NCBI GenBank assembly: GCA_001929475.1
Contig: LXFE01000119.1
Location: 1 to 64,000, forward strand
Direction: 5' to 3'
DNA from: Neolecta irregularis DAH-3
Taxonomy: Eukaryota; Ascomycota; Neolectomycetes; Neolectales; Neolectaceae
Length of the DNA stretch: 64,000 bases
Shown here piece after piece: positions 21,339 to 31,769 of this stretch; position 1 is the stretch's first letter, and the number at the start of each line of letters is the position of its first letter. Under the pieces are notes generated by a model, which worked only from the letters and a program-made list of their open reading frames with translations, ran no database searches and was not told where the DNA came from. A program made the translations under genes and the position numbers.

Positions 21339-24261
21339 TCAAGCAACGGAGGTGATCATCGCCATTGGATAATCCTCATCCGGATGAACTATTTGATAAT
21401 TAAATCTAGGCGGACCAGAAATAAGTAGAGACATTTCAGCAAACATAGAGTCCAATGAAGCCATTGCATATGGTGGATTCTCATATAACGATGATAATCG
21501 ATCGACATTAATAACAGTATTTCGAGAGTCATCTTCGAATGGAGTGTTTACCGCGGCTTTAGATATGCTGGAGCCGTAGATAGCTGATAACCCTTTTGTG
21601 CGTATTTTTGATGATTTGCAAGGGGTGTCTGGAAGCAGGGATGAAGATGTTGGGATGATGGAAGTTATTTGTGCAGAAGCGGTGATTGCTAGAAACGAAG
21701 ACGATGCGAGCGATTGCATGCACAGGACAGCGGTAACCGGTGAGTCGAAAACATGAGTGAACGCCGGTTTCGAGGACTCTATATCGAAAAGAACAACTTT
21801 ATATTCTAAAGTTAGTTTTGGTGAAAAAAGAAGAGTGGGTACTTGAATCTTTAGTTACTTGAGAAACTGCAAACCAATTTCTTAGAGTGTCAATAGCGAG
21901 GTTTTGGACATTGGCAAGGACTTGAAATATGATGTTTCCTGAAATCAAGTCAAATATATGTAACCCCTGAACCGAAAGGACAACTAGTTTTGTTCCTACA
22001 AACCCGATTTCGCGGATTGACTTGGATAGGTGAAAGACGCGTTGCACATTTCCTGTTTCTGCGTTTACAACAACTGCAGAATTCATTATTCCGAAAGCGA
22101 GGAGACTTGTATCTATGCACCAAGCTATGCAACTTGCATGTCGTTCATTAATGAGAGCTCGACGACCGTATCCGATTACACGACGACAACTCCAACAAAT
22201 TTCTTTTTCGATTCCCGATTTTTCTTGTTTTGTCTTGGGTTTCCAAATTTTTAAAAGGCCATCTGCGCCGACGGTTGCAAAGCCATGGTTTGTAGGACAT
22301 GGAATGACTTGATGTACTTTTCCATCTGTTCCATGAGGCGAATCAACTCGTGTATTTTGATTCCATTCATTCTTCTCTGTAGACCATTGCCAAAACTTGA
22401 GAAATGATTCGAGGTGCCCTGGTTGGTGTGTAGGTACCCATTCATCAACCGTGGCCATCCATTTCCCATCCGAAGAAATAGAGACGTGAGTTACACTCGG
22501 TTCAACGATTTTCAACCCAGATATCCCGCTTCTTCCTGCTCTCGTAGCTTTCGAAACTTGGAGACAGTAGACAGTCTGATCTAGGAACGGGTCAAATGCT
22601 TGGATATGTGTAGTCGATGACCCTGGTTCGATTCGGGAGGCAATGACAACGTGGTTTGACATGGGATGTATACATGCCGGAGTCCTTTCGGCTTTCATCG
22701 AAGCTTGTATTCCAGTGATTTCTTTAACTAATTTCAATCCCATCGCATTGATAATTTTAACAGTATTGTCGATCAACTGCACTGCGTAGAGTGTACTATT
22801 CAAGTTGACAGATATAGAAATGATATCTGTGCCCACACGCGGTAGAAATCGTCGATACCCGGAATCCATCTGCCACAAGACTAGAGTACTTTCATCGCCC
22901 CCAGATAGTAAATAACTGCCTGTTTTGTTAGAATTGTTTGTTGACAACGAGATACCATCTAGAGCCCATTCAATATCCCCGATTTCGCGAGCATGCCAAT
23001 GAAGGTTTCGGGAATATGCGTCTCCGCCATTGAATACATTGTGCCAAATATGAATTTTCCCATTGGCGTCGCTGATGGCTACGACTTGGTCTGCCACTGA
23101 CACTTTGCGAAATGCAGCGTTTTGTCGGGTGTTTGGTAATTTGAAATCGAGCCATTGTCGTTGTTTATCCGTCGAGTGGATGGGACTGACTGATAATTTG
23201 GCAGTCGTGATTAAAGCTATATGGGAATGCGAGACGTCAAAGTCTGTAAGCTGGTCGCAGTCTATAATTTTCTGGGATCTGTGGACTGAGAGAAATTGTT
23301 TTTTGGGGCTGACTGATGAGAGAAGGGTGTCTGTCAAAGATACTGACAAGAGTCGAGTTACAGATCTATGGGGTTGGGCTCGAGATGATTCTTCTTTCCG
23401 GCGTTTTTGAACAGTGAGTGTAAGATGGACTAGTCGATTATCATTCTTGTCAAATTTGGCGTCTCTGATGGGCCAGGATAAGTCGAATTTCCGTATTATA
23501 TCGCCAGTCCGCCAGTTCCATAGGATGATGTGACTGTCTTGAGAGAATGTAAAAGTTTCGTCTGCGTTTTCGGGATTCAATTTGAGGGCTGTGATGTTTT
23601 TGAGATGGCCAAGGGTATCGAGACCTAGAATCCGCACGACCAGTCCAGTTTGCACAGAGTATACTTTAACTTTTGGCCCAGTCGCTATTAGAATGAATCT
23701 ACTGTTTAGTATTGGAAATTATATAAAGAAGCACTCGTTGTCTGTTGAAAAAACAGGTTTTAATCGATTAAAGGTTCCTCCAACAACTCTATCGATGGAC
23801 CATGAAACAGGCAATTTTACAAGATTCTTTGGTTTTTTAGGATTTTTGTCTTGAGGAGTTGGGGATGATGTGGATTGGGAGTCTACGGGATTGTCTAGAT
23901 TGCCGTTGAGGGGGGAAGTGATGGCGGGTATATGTTGATCTGAATGTTTTTTGCCTCGGTTTCTCGGTTTCTTTGGACGAACAGATTGATCGTTTGACGT
24001 TTCTGCAGCGACGATTCCAGTGGAGTTTGATTCAATTTCTTTCTGAGGGTTTGATTCCATTTTGTTCTGTGGTTTTAATTTTTTCATTTTTCGCTGTGGT
24101 GTGGATATCACCATCTTTCCCTGTGGTTTTGATGTTTTTCGCAGCGCTTCTGCTATTTCCATTTCTCCCTCTGGTTCTGATGTTTTTATTTTTTCCTCTT
24201 GTTCTTGTATTTCCATTTTTCTCTCTGATATTTCCACTTTTTCCTCTTGTTTTGATTTCAT
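21339..24261 (-). CDS. NAN1: U3 snoRNP/t-UTP WD-repeat protein Utp17/WDR75
   Basis: Exons in coding order are 24261-23735, 23698-21843 and 21796-21339: 2841 bp, 946 residues. Introns are 36 and 46 nt. Utp17 (yeast Nan1, human WDR75) belongs to the t-UTP/UtpA subcomplex that starts assembly of the small-subunit processome and supports rDNA transcription. The first about 140 residues are Lys/Glu-rich and low complexity. Then WD-type blades follow (IILWNWRTGDIIRKF, KIHIWHNVF, LLSGGDESTLVLWQMDSG, MATVDEW..., ATVGADGLLKIWKP). The C-terminal exon is a Ser-rich tail. The start is the ATG at 24261, since the frame upstream only offers TTG. Divergent from RPB10, with 97 bp between start codons. Confidence 0.9.
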
Positions 24262-24358
24262 TTGAAGAAAAATAAGAGGAATGTTTTTTTTGGGTGTAAT
24301 GTGACCGAAAAGAGATAGAGTCAACTACGACTCCACTCTTAGATTTTTCTTTCCCGCG

Positions 24359-24659
24359 ATGATTGTGCCTGTGCGGTGTTTTTCCTGCGGAAAGGTGACT
24401 GCTCTTTGCAGCACGACTGACAGTAGGTATGATGGTATTGTATCTATACTGATGCAGGTCGTTGGGGACAAATGGGAAGAATATCTCGGACTGTTGCAAA
24501 AAGACACTACGGAAGGGTACGATTTATTTTATATGTGCTGAGATTAGGGATGCGCTTGACCGGCTGGGATTGAAACGATACTGCTGCCGGCGGATGATAC
24601 TGACTCATGTTGATCTGATTGAGAAGATTCTCCACTATAATCGTGTGCTGCCGGTGTGA
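24359..24659 (+). CDS. RPB10: RNA polymerase subunit Rpb10 (RPABC5)
   Basis: Exons 24359-24394, 24458-24516 and 24548-24659 total 207 bp, 68 residues. Rpb10 is shared by RNA polymerases I, II and III and stabilises the Rpb3/Rpb11 platform. The zinc site is complete: [12 protein letters not shown] gives CxxC, and RYCCRRM gives the CC pair. The conserved LGLKRYCC and HVDLIEKIL blocks follow. Introns are 63 and 31 nt; the 31-nt one is among the shortest here. No uninterrupted frame shows the gene, so it is easily missed. Confidence 0.97.
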
Positions 24660-24799
24660 TTTGTGCTGACTGCAGAATTCGAGCGGGCTAACCGGCACTG
24701 AGTAGTATATATAGCTGGATATTATAATTGTAAAGTACAGAAATGCATGACTGATTTACTGCATCCCATAATTTCATCCAGTTTATAGAATTCACCTCC

Positions 24800-26822
24800 A
24801 TGCCGCTGCCTTTTTCGCCAACTGCAGGCGACAATTCGCTCGATGCCGATCCGCCTCCGCCGGTGCTCGACAGCGTTCTCGGGCGGCTGCTGCTCGCGGG
24901 CGATACGGAACCTGCGATCGCCGATCTGCCGCTGCCCCATACCCGCTTCTTTCGCCCAAACTCGTCGATTCGCCCAAGAAAAATAGCAAGGGCGCGTCTC
25001 GGCCCTCCTAAAAGGGCGGATGTGGGCATCGATGCTAATAATGATGGGAATATCGATAATATTGGAGGGGATAATAATGGAGGGGATGTCAATATTGAAG
25101 GGGATGTCAATAATATCGACCGGGATAGTGGTAATATCGACCGGGATATCAATAATATTGGGGAGAATATCAACGATATCGACGATTTCCATCGGAATAT
25201 TGAAGGAAATATCATCAATATCAACAATATCGAACAGGATAATATTGGAATTAAATATCCAATCGACTCTCCCAATATCATTCGAGATTCAGTCAGATCG
25301 AATACCCCAGACTCGATCAAATCAAAAATCATCCGAGATTCTATCAAATCAATCATCACCCGAGATTCTGTCAGATCGAATACCCCAGACTCTATAAAAT
25401 CAAATATCATCCGAGATTCTGTCAAATCAATCATCACCCGAGATTCTATCAGATCAAATACCCCAGACTCTGTCAAATCAATCATCACCCGAGATTCTGT
25501 CAGATCAAATACCCGAGACTCTATAAAATCAAATATCATTCCGCATGCTATAAACCCGAATATAAATACCAATATCAAATCTATCAAATCTATCAACATT
25601 CCTATAGATCTCTCATCCCGCTCACTCTTATCCTCATCCCTCGATCGCTCGCTTCTGGTATCCCTTCTCTCTCTCCTGCTAATCAGAGTCGGCCCCCCCA
25701 TTACGCACCTCCACTCCCCCCTCCTCTCCCAAGCACAAAACAACAATCACCCTCAATGACCGCACATACACAAGACTCTCAATTATCGGCCGCGGCGGAA
25801 GTTCAAAGGTCTTCAAAGTCATCAGCCCAGACAACAAAATTTACGCCCTCAAAAGAGTCTCCTTCGACAAGGCAGACAATTCAGCCATCCAGGGCTACAA
25901 AAACGAAATAGCCCTCCTCAAAAAACTCGCTGGCCACGACGAAATTGTCCGTCTTTATGACTCGGAGATAAATGACCACAAAGGCTACCTCCTCATGGTA
26001 CTTCTTCTCACTCCAAAACTAACCACCCAGCTGATGGAAATCGGTGAAATAGATCTCGCACACATTCTCCAGAAATCATCAGACCAACAACCAGACATGA
26101 ACTTCATCAAATTCACCTGGAAACAAATGCTATATGCTGTCCACATCATCCACGAATCAAAAATAGTCCATTCAGATCTAAAACCCGCAAACTTCCTCAT
26201 GGTCCAAGGGTCCCTCAAACTCATAGACTTTGGAATCGCAAAGGCAATCGCCAACGATACCACAAATATCCACCGTGAAACACAGGTCGGAACAGTCAAT
26301 TACATGAGTCCAGAAGCTATCCGCGATACAGGACTACCTGGAAAATCGAGAATGATGAAATTAGGCAGACCAAGCGACATCTGGAGCCTCGGATGCATCC
26401 TCTACCAAATGGTCTATGGAAAACTCCCTTTTGGTCATTTGACTATGTACCAAAAACTCCAAGTCATCCCAGACCCCCGCTGCGAAATCCTCTTTCCAGA
26501 TCACGGGTCAGGCGGACTGGCTATCGATTCTTCACTCATGCAATGTCTCAAAGGCTGTCTATGTCGTGATCCTAAAACCCGCATGACCATCCCGCAACTC
26601 TTGAACCATTCTTTTCTTCGCGCTCCTTCATCTACAGACAAAGTCGCAATCTCAGTCGATCAAATGTTTCGTTTAATGGTGGAAACTTTGGAATACGGAC
26701 AAAAGGGCGGTGATACCCGTCCCCAAGTCGTCATGCGCTTGGCTAAGGTAGTTACTTTCTACCTTGCCAATTTCTTTTTAACTTCATAGGACGTTTTTGA
26801 TAAATTAAAAAGAGACTCGTGA
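24800..26822 (+). CDS. MPS1: Mps1/TTK dual-specificity spindle checkpoint kinase
   Basis: Exons 24800-25657, 25689-25997, 26031-26747 and 26790-26822 give 1917 bp, 638 residues. Introns are 31, 33 and 42 nt. Mps1 phosphorylates kinetochore proteins to start the spindle checkpoint and acts in spindle pole duplication. The first about 285 residues are low complexity: Asn/Ile/Asp-rich repeats, then repeats of RDSVRSNTPDSIKS. The kinase domain has GRGGSSKVFKV (P-loop), ALKRV (Lys), HSDLKPANFL (catalytic loop), DFGIAKA, the Mps1-type NDTTNIHRETQVGT activation segment, YMSPEAI and DIWSLGCILY. The signature HSDLKPANFL and DTTNIHR identify Mps1 rather than other kinases. The last exon adds only 10 codons. 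Confidence 0.93.
25262..25551 (+). repeat. In-frame tandem repeats within MPS1 N-terminal region
   Basis: A roughly 75-78 bp composite unit encoding variants of IIRDSVKSI-TRDSVRSNTPDSIKSN is repeated about three times, with GAGATTCT and AATACCCCAGACTC blocks recurring. Repeats are preceded at 25040-25260 by AATATCGA/GGGGAT-type microrepeats. Confidence 0.85.
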
Positions 26823-27003
26823 TTCCTTCTTTGGCTTTCTTGGACAGGCGTATTTCTCCGTTTTTTATCTTTTTCTCTTGTAGGTGAATTGGGAAATCAA
26901 GGTTTCTCTTGTTAATTTTTATATACGCACTAATTTGAACCACTCGTCTCTAATTCATCCGCAATCTTCAATTCACATATCCTAGAATATTAATATCCAG
27001 CGA
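26823..27003. other. 3' intergenic gap
   Basis: Convergent 3' ends of MPS1 and the L21m gene; no feature seen. Confidence 0.5.
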
Positions 27004-27429
27004 TCAAAGCCCACCATACCGCAAAACCGTCTGGTAGTGTTTCGACGTAACCCGCTTTTTATGTCGTTGTCTCCGTCGATCTAGAATCTTTTCAAACATT
27101 GGTCCCTTTGTAATTTCCAAAACTACAGCCCGGGCCGTGAACAGTTTATTATCAATCCATGGATTCCCTTGGATAGTGAAATCCCGACTACCCAGTTTCG
27201 AACAATGCGTTAAACGGATAATTTGGCCGGGTCTGTGCAGTGGTTTCATATTAAACGGAACGGTCAACTGGTCGTTTTCAGTTAATAGGTAGGGTCTATC
27301 ATGAATATGTAAAACGGCATAATGATTCGGTTGTGATTTCAGACCTCCAATAGACGTAAAAATATTTTTTAAATATGTCGCTGTATAGTTAAACCCATTC
27401 CTTACGATTTCTTTTATACTTTTTGACAT
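27004..27429 (-). CDS. Mitochondrial ribosomal protein bL21m
   Basis: Single exon, 141 residues, from ATG at 27429 to the stop at 27004. It shows the bL21 pattern: HYAVLHIHDRPYLLTENDQ at the start of the beta-barrel, a middle section ending NPWIDNKLFTARAVVLEITK, and the basic RRRQRHKKRVTSKHYQT loop near the C-terminus that contacts 23S-type rRNA. The N-terminal about 30 residues before the domain are compatible with a mitochondrial presequence. Yeast Mrpl49 is the counterpart. It starts 116 bp from the divergent MPP10 start. Confidence 0.9.
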   Translation of the reverse strand: MSKSIKEIVRNGFNYTATYLKNIFTSIGGLKSQPNHYAVLHIHDRPYLLTENDQLTVPFNMKPLHRPGQIIRLTHCSKLGSRDFTIQGNPWIDNKLFTARAVVLEITKGPMFEKILDRRRQRHKKRVTSKHYQTVLRYGGL

Positions 27430-27545
27430 TAAATGTGCGATTTCTGATAAAGTGATTACGACAAGATTGTCAAGGTGGTGTCTGGTCGCGCGCTCAAAAG
27501 TTTTCGGAATATTTCGTCACCGAGTGACCCCGTAAATTTCACGAT

Positions 27546-29297
27546 ATGTCAAGTTCTCCGTCTTTGTTATTCACTACACTTGAAAAATCACCTCGGGACT
27601 TTTTGAATCCTTCTGGAAAGCTCTATGAATCTGCTCTTGCTCTGTTGAAAGATATACTCGATCCTATCGCGAGTAAGTACTCGGTATTTGAAAAGATTGC
27701 GTTGGATGGGTTGGACGTCGATCAAATTGTTGAACAGGCGCGGTATGTCGTCAATGGAATACTGGAAACAGTACCGGGTGAGATTCAGCAGGAGAAAAAT
27801 CTGGAAACCGAAGAGGGCGATATCGAAGAGGAAATCTCTGAGGAGGACGTTGAAATCGATATTAATACGGACGATATTAGAACGGATGATGTTGAGACAG
27901 AAGACGAACAGAGTACAGATTTTATACAAGAGTCGAATGAAAGCGATTTTGATCAAGATACTAACAGTCCTCAAATAACACCAGACGTCCACGGGCTAAA
28001 CGATAAATTCTTCTCAATCGAAAACTTCAACCGGGTGACTCAAGATATGGAAAATGAACAAGACGACCAACAAACTGATGACGGAATCGATTATAACGCC
28101 GGTACTTTTCCCCTTCCATTTAGTTCATACCTCATCTTCAGATCCTGATGAACTCGACGATTCACATGATGAAGATCTCGACAGCGATAATGCTAATGAG
28201 ATCCGATACAAAGATTTTTTTGCACCTACTAAAAAGTCGTCAAAACGGAAACCTCACTTCAAAAAACCAGAAACTTACGAATCGCAGATCGAACGTATAC
28301 AACGGGATCTCTTTGAAGATAATGAGCCCGAAGAAGTGGTTCGCTCTGGTACTGTAATATCTATTCATCTTATTGATTACTAGACATGTCTAAATTCGAA
28401 AAGAAACAGGCCTTGTTGAAGCAACAGATTCATTCACTCGAACAAGAAAACATTGGGAAGAAAAAATGGACGTTGGTGGGGGAAGCCAAAGCCAAAGACC
28501 GTCCAGTGAATTCATTACTAGAAGAAGATTTGGAATTTGAACGGGGCGGGAAACCGGTTCCTGTGATTACTCAACAAGTTACCAATAGCATAGAAGAGAT
28601 TATTCGATCTCGCGTTGCTAAGGTATATTTCTTTCTAGTTCTCCTCACGTTGATCATCCAGGGATTATTCGACGATGTATTGAAACGGTTACCTCAAATT
28701 AATTTCGAAAAATCGACTCCATTCGAACTGGACGATTCTAAAAGTAAAAAATCGCTAGCCCAGCTCTATCAAGATGATTATACAAAACCTCAATCAACCG
28801 CCCTTGAGAAAAATACTCAACATGAAGAAGTGGAGAAATTATGGAAACAAGTATCACATAAACTTGATAGTCTTTCCTCGTGGCATTATACTCCGAAACC
28901 AGTTGTTGTGGGACTCGAGGTTCTTACTTGTGCACCGACGATTGAAATGGAGGATAGCAGGCCTGATGCCAGTGCTTTCGAAACACAGCTTGCACCGCAG
29001 GAGATTTACAATCCCGGCCAGTCGAAACAGGATGGAATGATCGTTATGAAGAGCGGAGTCCCTGTATCAAAAGACGAAATGAGCAGAGAAGATAAACGAC
29101 GTATGAGACGGCGGCAGAAGAATAAGAAAAAGATGAGTGGAGTCTTGAAGAAAATTAGCAAGAATGACGAGACTATGCGGACGCTGAAAAAGGGCGGAGT
29201 AGTTATCATTGGTCGAAATGGAGAAAAGAAGACGCTAGATGGCAAAACAGTTCGAGAGAAAAAAGTCATTAAAGGTGGAGCGCAACTGAAGCTGTAA
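27546..29297 (+). CDS. MPP10: U3 snoRNP protein Mpp10
   Basis: Exons 27546-28101, 28142-28348, 28384-28622 and 28662-29297 total 1638 bp, 545 residues; introns are 40, 35 and 39 nt. Mpp10 is a scaffold of the small-subunit processome that binds Imp3 and Imp4 for 18S rRNA cleavage. The long acidic middle and the family blocks are clear: EIRYKDFFAP, QIERIQRDLFED, WTLVGEAKAKDRPVNSLLEE, IRSRVAKGLFDDV, SLAQLYQDDY, LDSLSSWHYTPKP and the basic SREDKRRMRRRQKNKKK stretch. Convergent with GLTP, 37 bp between stops. Confidence 0.95.
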
Positions 29298-29334
29298 ATA
29301 CGAATTTCGTACTTGTGGATAAAAGTACACATTT

Positions 29335-30062
29335 TCACATACCCTTTGTGTAAACCTTGTTATCCTCGAAATATTTCATCACAATAGACACAATATTTTC
29401 TAATGCATTCAGCCATTCAATCAACTGTTTCTCAACGAGATCTTGGTCTTGGCCTAATTTCTTATAAAAGTCCTTTCGATAGGGAGTCGATTTCAATGCA
29501 ACGCTGATTAAAGGACGAACCAACATACCATGATGTTTTCGTAATGTTTCTTCATAGGCTTTTGAGAAAGAAACGCCTAATTCCTGTTGCTTGTCATCAA
29601 TATTTTTCCGAAGACCCGCTGCGGTGAACTGCAACCCTCTAAAATGCATCAATTGAAAATGCAGGGAGCAAATATACCGAGCTAGCCAAAGAAAACCTTC
29701 AGTTGCTACCCTCTTCTTCTCGGTCGCATTTTCATGTTCAACCAGAATTTGAAGGGTTGCAGATTGCTCTAGATGCCCCAGCTGTCTATCACGAATTTTC
29801 TTTTCAATTAAGCACATCATAATGACTCTTTCCTTACTTTGATGTTTGTCCTCATATCGGATTTGACCAAGGAGAAGGCTGTTCCGCCGATAACATCTGC
29901 TCTTGTCAGCTGATCAACGTGTAGAAAATTACCAAAGAGCATGACTAGAGCTTCACTTGCTTCAAGAAATTCTGTCGTAGAGATTCCAGCGTCTGTAATT
30001 GGAACATCGGCAAAAGAACGCTTGCCATCAAAGAAGGTTACTTGGGTAGATTGTTTTGACAT
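29335..30062 (-). CDS. Glycolipid transfer protein (GLTP fold)
   Basis: Exons in coding order are 30062-29838 and 29799-29335, 690 bp, 229 residues, with a 38-nt intron. GLTP proteins move glycosphingolipids between membranes or sense them. The domain begins TTEFLEASEALVMLFGNF. It then has FSLVKSDMRTNIKKIRDRQ, where the Asp and Asn bind the sugar headgroup and the join crosses the intron. TLQILVEHE, ATEGFLWLARYICSLHFQL (with the headgroup Trp), and AYEETLRKHHGMLVRPLISVA (the conserved His) follow. ATG 30062 is chosen: the longer open frame upstream begins only at GTG and adds a Val-rich leader unlike the family. Confidence 0.93.
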
Positions 30063-30559
30063 GTGTTCTGCGCGGATTGTTAAGTGGCCCACTTGACCAA
30101 ATTTCACCACCACCACCACTCCAAATGTAGAGTAGCCTACTTTACCTTTCCCAACCTCCACTCCACCTTAATTGTTGCAATTATATCTTTATATTCTCAT
30201 CTACTTGGAGTTTTTGTCAACTGGTCAATCCTCAATTGTATACAGATGAGGCCTCCTAGAATAATATGTCTTCGCAATAAGGATATAAAACGATGTGCAA
30301 GTCCAAAATTGTTTGCACTTAAGACTCGTTTGATCAAAAGTTTGAATATCTTTCTGATAAAAGACGTGTCCGATTTCCTGCAGTACAGAAACACCTGGCA
30401 TTGACTATAAGAGTGATAACTTTCAATGCGTCCATCGACTCGTTCTTGCGTGTGTAGGTCTTTTTAACCATGTCAGACTACACAGCTGCAGTAATAATAG
30501 CGTCTGAACACCAAAACCATATCCAACAACCGTACTTCCTATTTCCAAAACTTCATCTA
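30063..30559. other. Intergenic stretch, no gene supported
   Basis: About 500 bp. A 52-codon plus-strand frame from ATG 30246 (MRPPRIICLRNKDIKRCASP) is basic and could encode a tiny organellar protein, but nothing else supports it. The GLTP promoter should lie here. Confidence 0.4.
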
Positions 30560-31262
30560 TCATTGTGGTTTCTTGCTACTCTTCCGTTCAAAGGCCTCTC
30601 GATCTTTTACGAAAATGGATTCTAGCCGGGCTTGTAAAGTTGGCCGATATCCAAGCATGAATAACACTTCGATAAATACGAAGAAGGGTGCAAGAAAGAT
30701 TGCTACCTCGTTCAGCTTAAACCGTTGTATAAAATATACCTTGAAGTAGGTTATCCAGCAGTGCGGGTGCTCGTTTCTCATGAACACCATGTCCATAAAA
30801 CTGAGCCAGCCAGCTAACGACGTGCAACACTCCAGCGATCTTGTTTGAATAAGGAACCGTGTGATGAAAGTTTCTTGCAGTTACTGCCATCATAATCAAT
30901 ATTGGGAGGTAGAGAGTCTGTTGCTTTAGTTCTTCGTAGGCCAAAAGTGGAGACCCCAGCAACCGGTTCCAATAGAACATAACCAGACGCGTATATGAGA
31001 GCTGTGATCAAACAGGTGTTTATTTCAATGTTAGTTCCCGGTATTATTCCAAACGGTTGCAAGTTCGCAGACCAGACTAATGCCGTCCAGAATATCAACG
31101 GAACACATACTATCCTTTAGAACAGGGTTGGAAAATTAAGCCAAACTTATATGAATAATCTTATTAATTGAGTTGTGATGATAGGCGCCATAGAAAGCAA
31201 GGTTCTTCTCGAGCTGATTGTTATTTCAAAGGTGAGACAATAGGATGTACATTGAAGATCAT
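30560..31262 (-). CDS. Mpo1-like (DUF962) ER membrane dioxygenase
   Basis: Exons in coding order are 31262-31251, 31213-31147, 31109-30955, 30917-30740 and 30702-30560: 555 bp, 184 residues; every intron is 37 nt. Yeast Mpo1 is an Fe(II)-dependent ER dioxygenase in alpha-oxidation of 2-hydroxy fatty acids from phytosphingosine breakdown. Family motifs: [16 protein letters not shown] (HH and H are metal-binding candidates), [32 protein letters not shown] (H, GHG and EKRAP), and [20 protein letters not shown]. Four membrane segments are visible. The first exon is just 12 bp (MIFN); this start is the best fit but weaker than the rest. Confidence 0.88.
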
Positions 31263-31769
31263 AACGTGGTGGAGATAGCCTACGGACTAATGACAGACGT
31301 TTCAGACATATGACTCCACAATCTCTAAAAAGACAACCGAGGTCGTCCATTTACTTATACTTACTCTCTACCACAGGCAACAATTAACTACTAAACTCTT
31401 GAATTCGTGTACTACATGTATATATCTGGGTGTCCAGTGTATCAAAAACCTCGTTCTGTCCCAACAACGGTAGCAGGGAGACAAAGTAGGCGATTTTTGT
31501 TATATAGAGAAGCTTCTCACCAACCTTCGCAACGTAACTTGCAATATATTGTTGAAATACCGACCACTTGAAAGTTCTGTTTCTAATGTAATATAATCAT
31601 TCACTTCCATTTTCCTGTATTCATATTTCTGCACAATGACTGAACTAGCTGTTGTCATCGCAGCTTAAAATATAAGAAAAACAATTTGAATTCTCGTCAA
31701 GGAATCTCCGTCGATTGTGATTTTCTGGGCCTGTCGCGTGATTATACACCGCTTCTATTGTTGGGTAGT
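31263..31769. other. Intergenic stretch, no gene supported
   Basis: About 500 bp, AT-rich, with no motif recognised. It should hold the Mpo1 promoter and the 3' flank of the downstream transporter. Confidence 0.5.

Noticed and set aside
24688-25746. 352-codon open frame on the minus strand
   Set aside because: It is the antisense shadow of the MPS1 N-terminal repeats; repeats make all frames open, and the plus strand has frame-closing splicing into a clear kinase.
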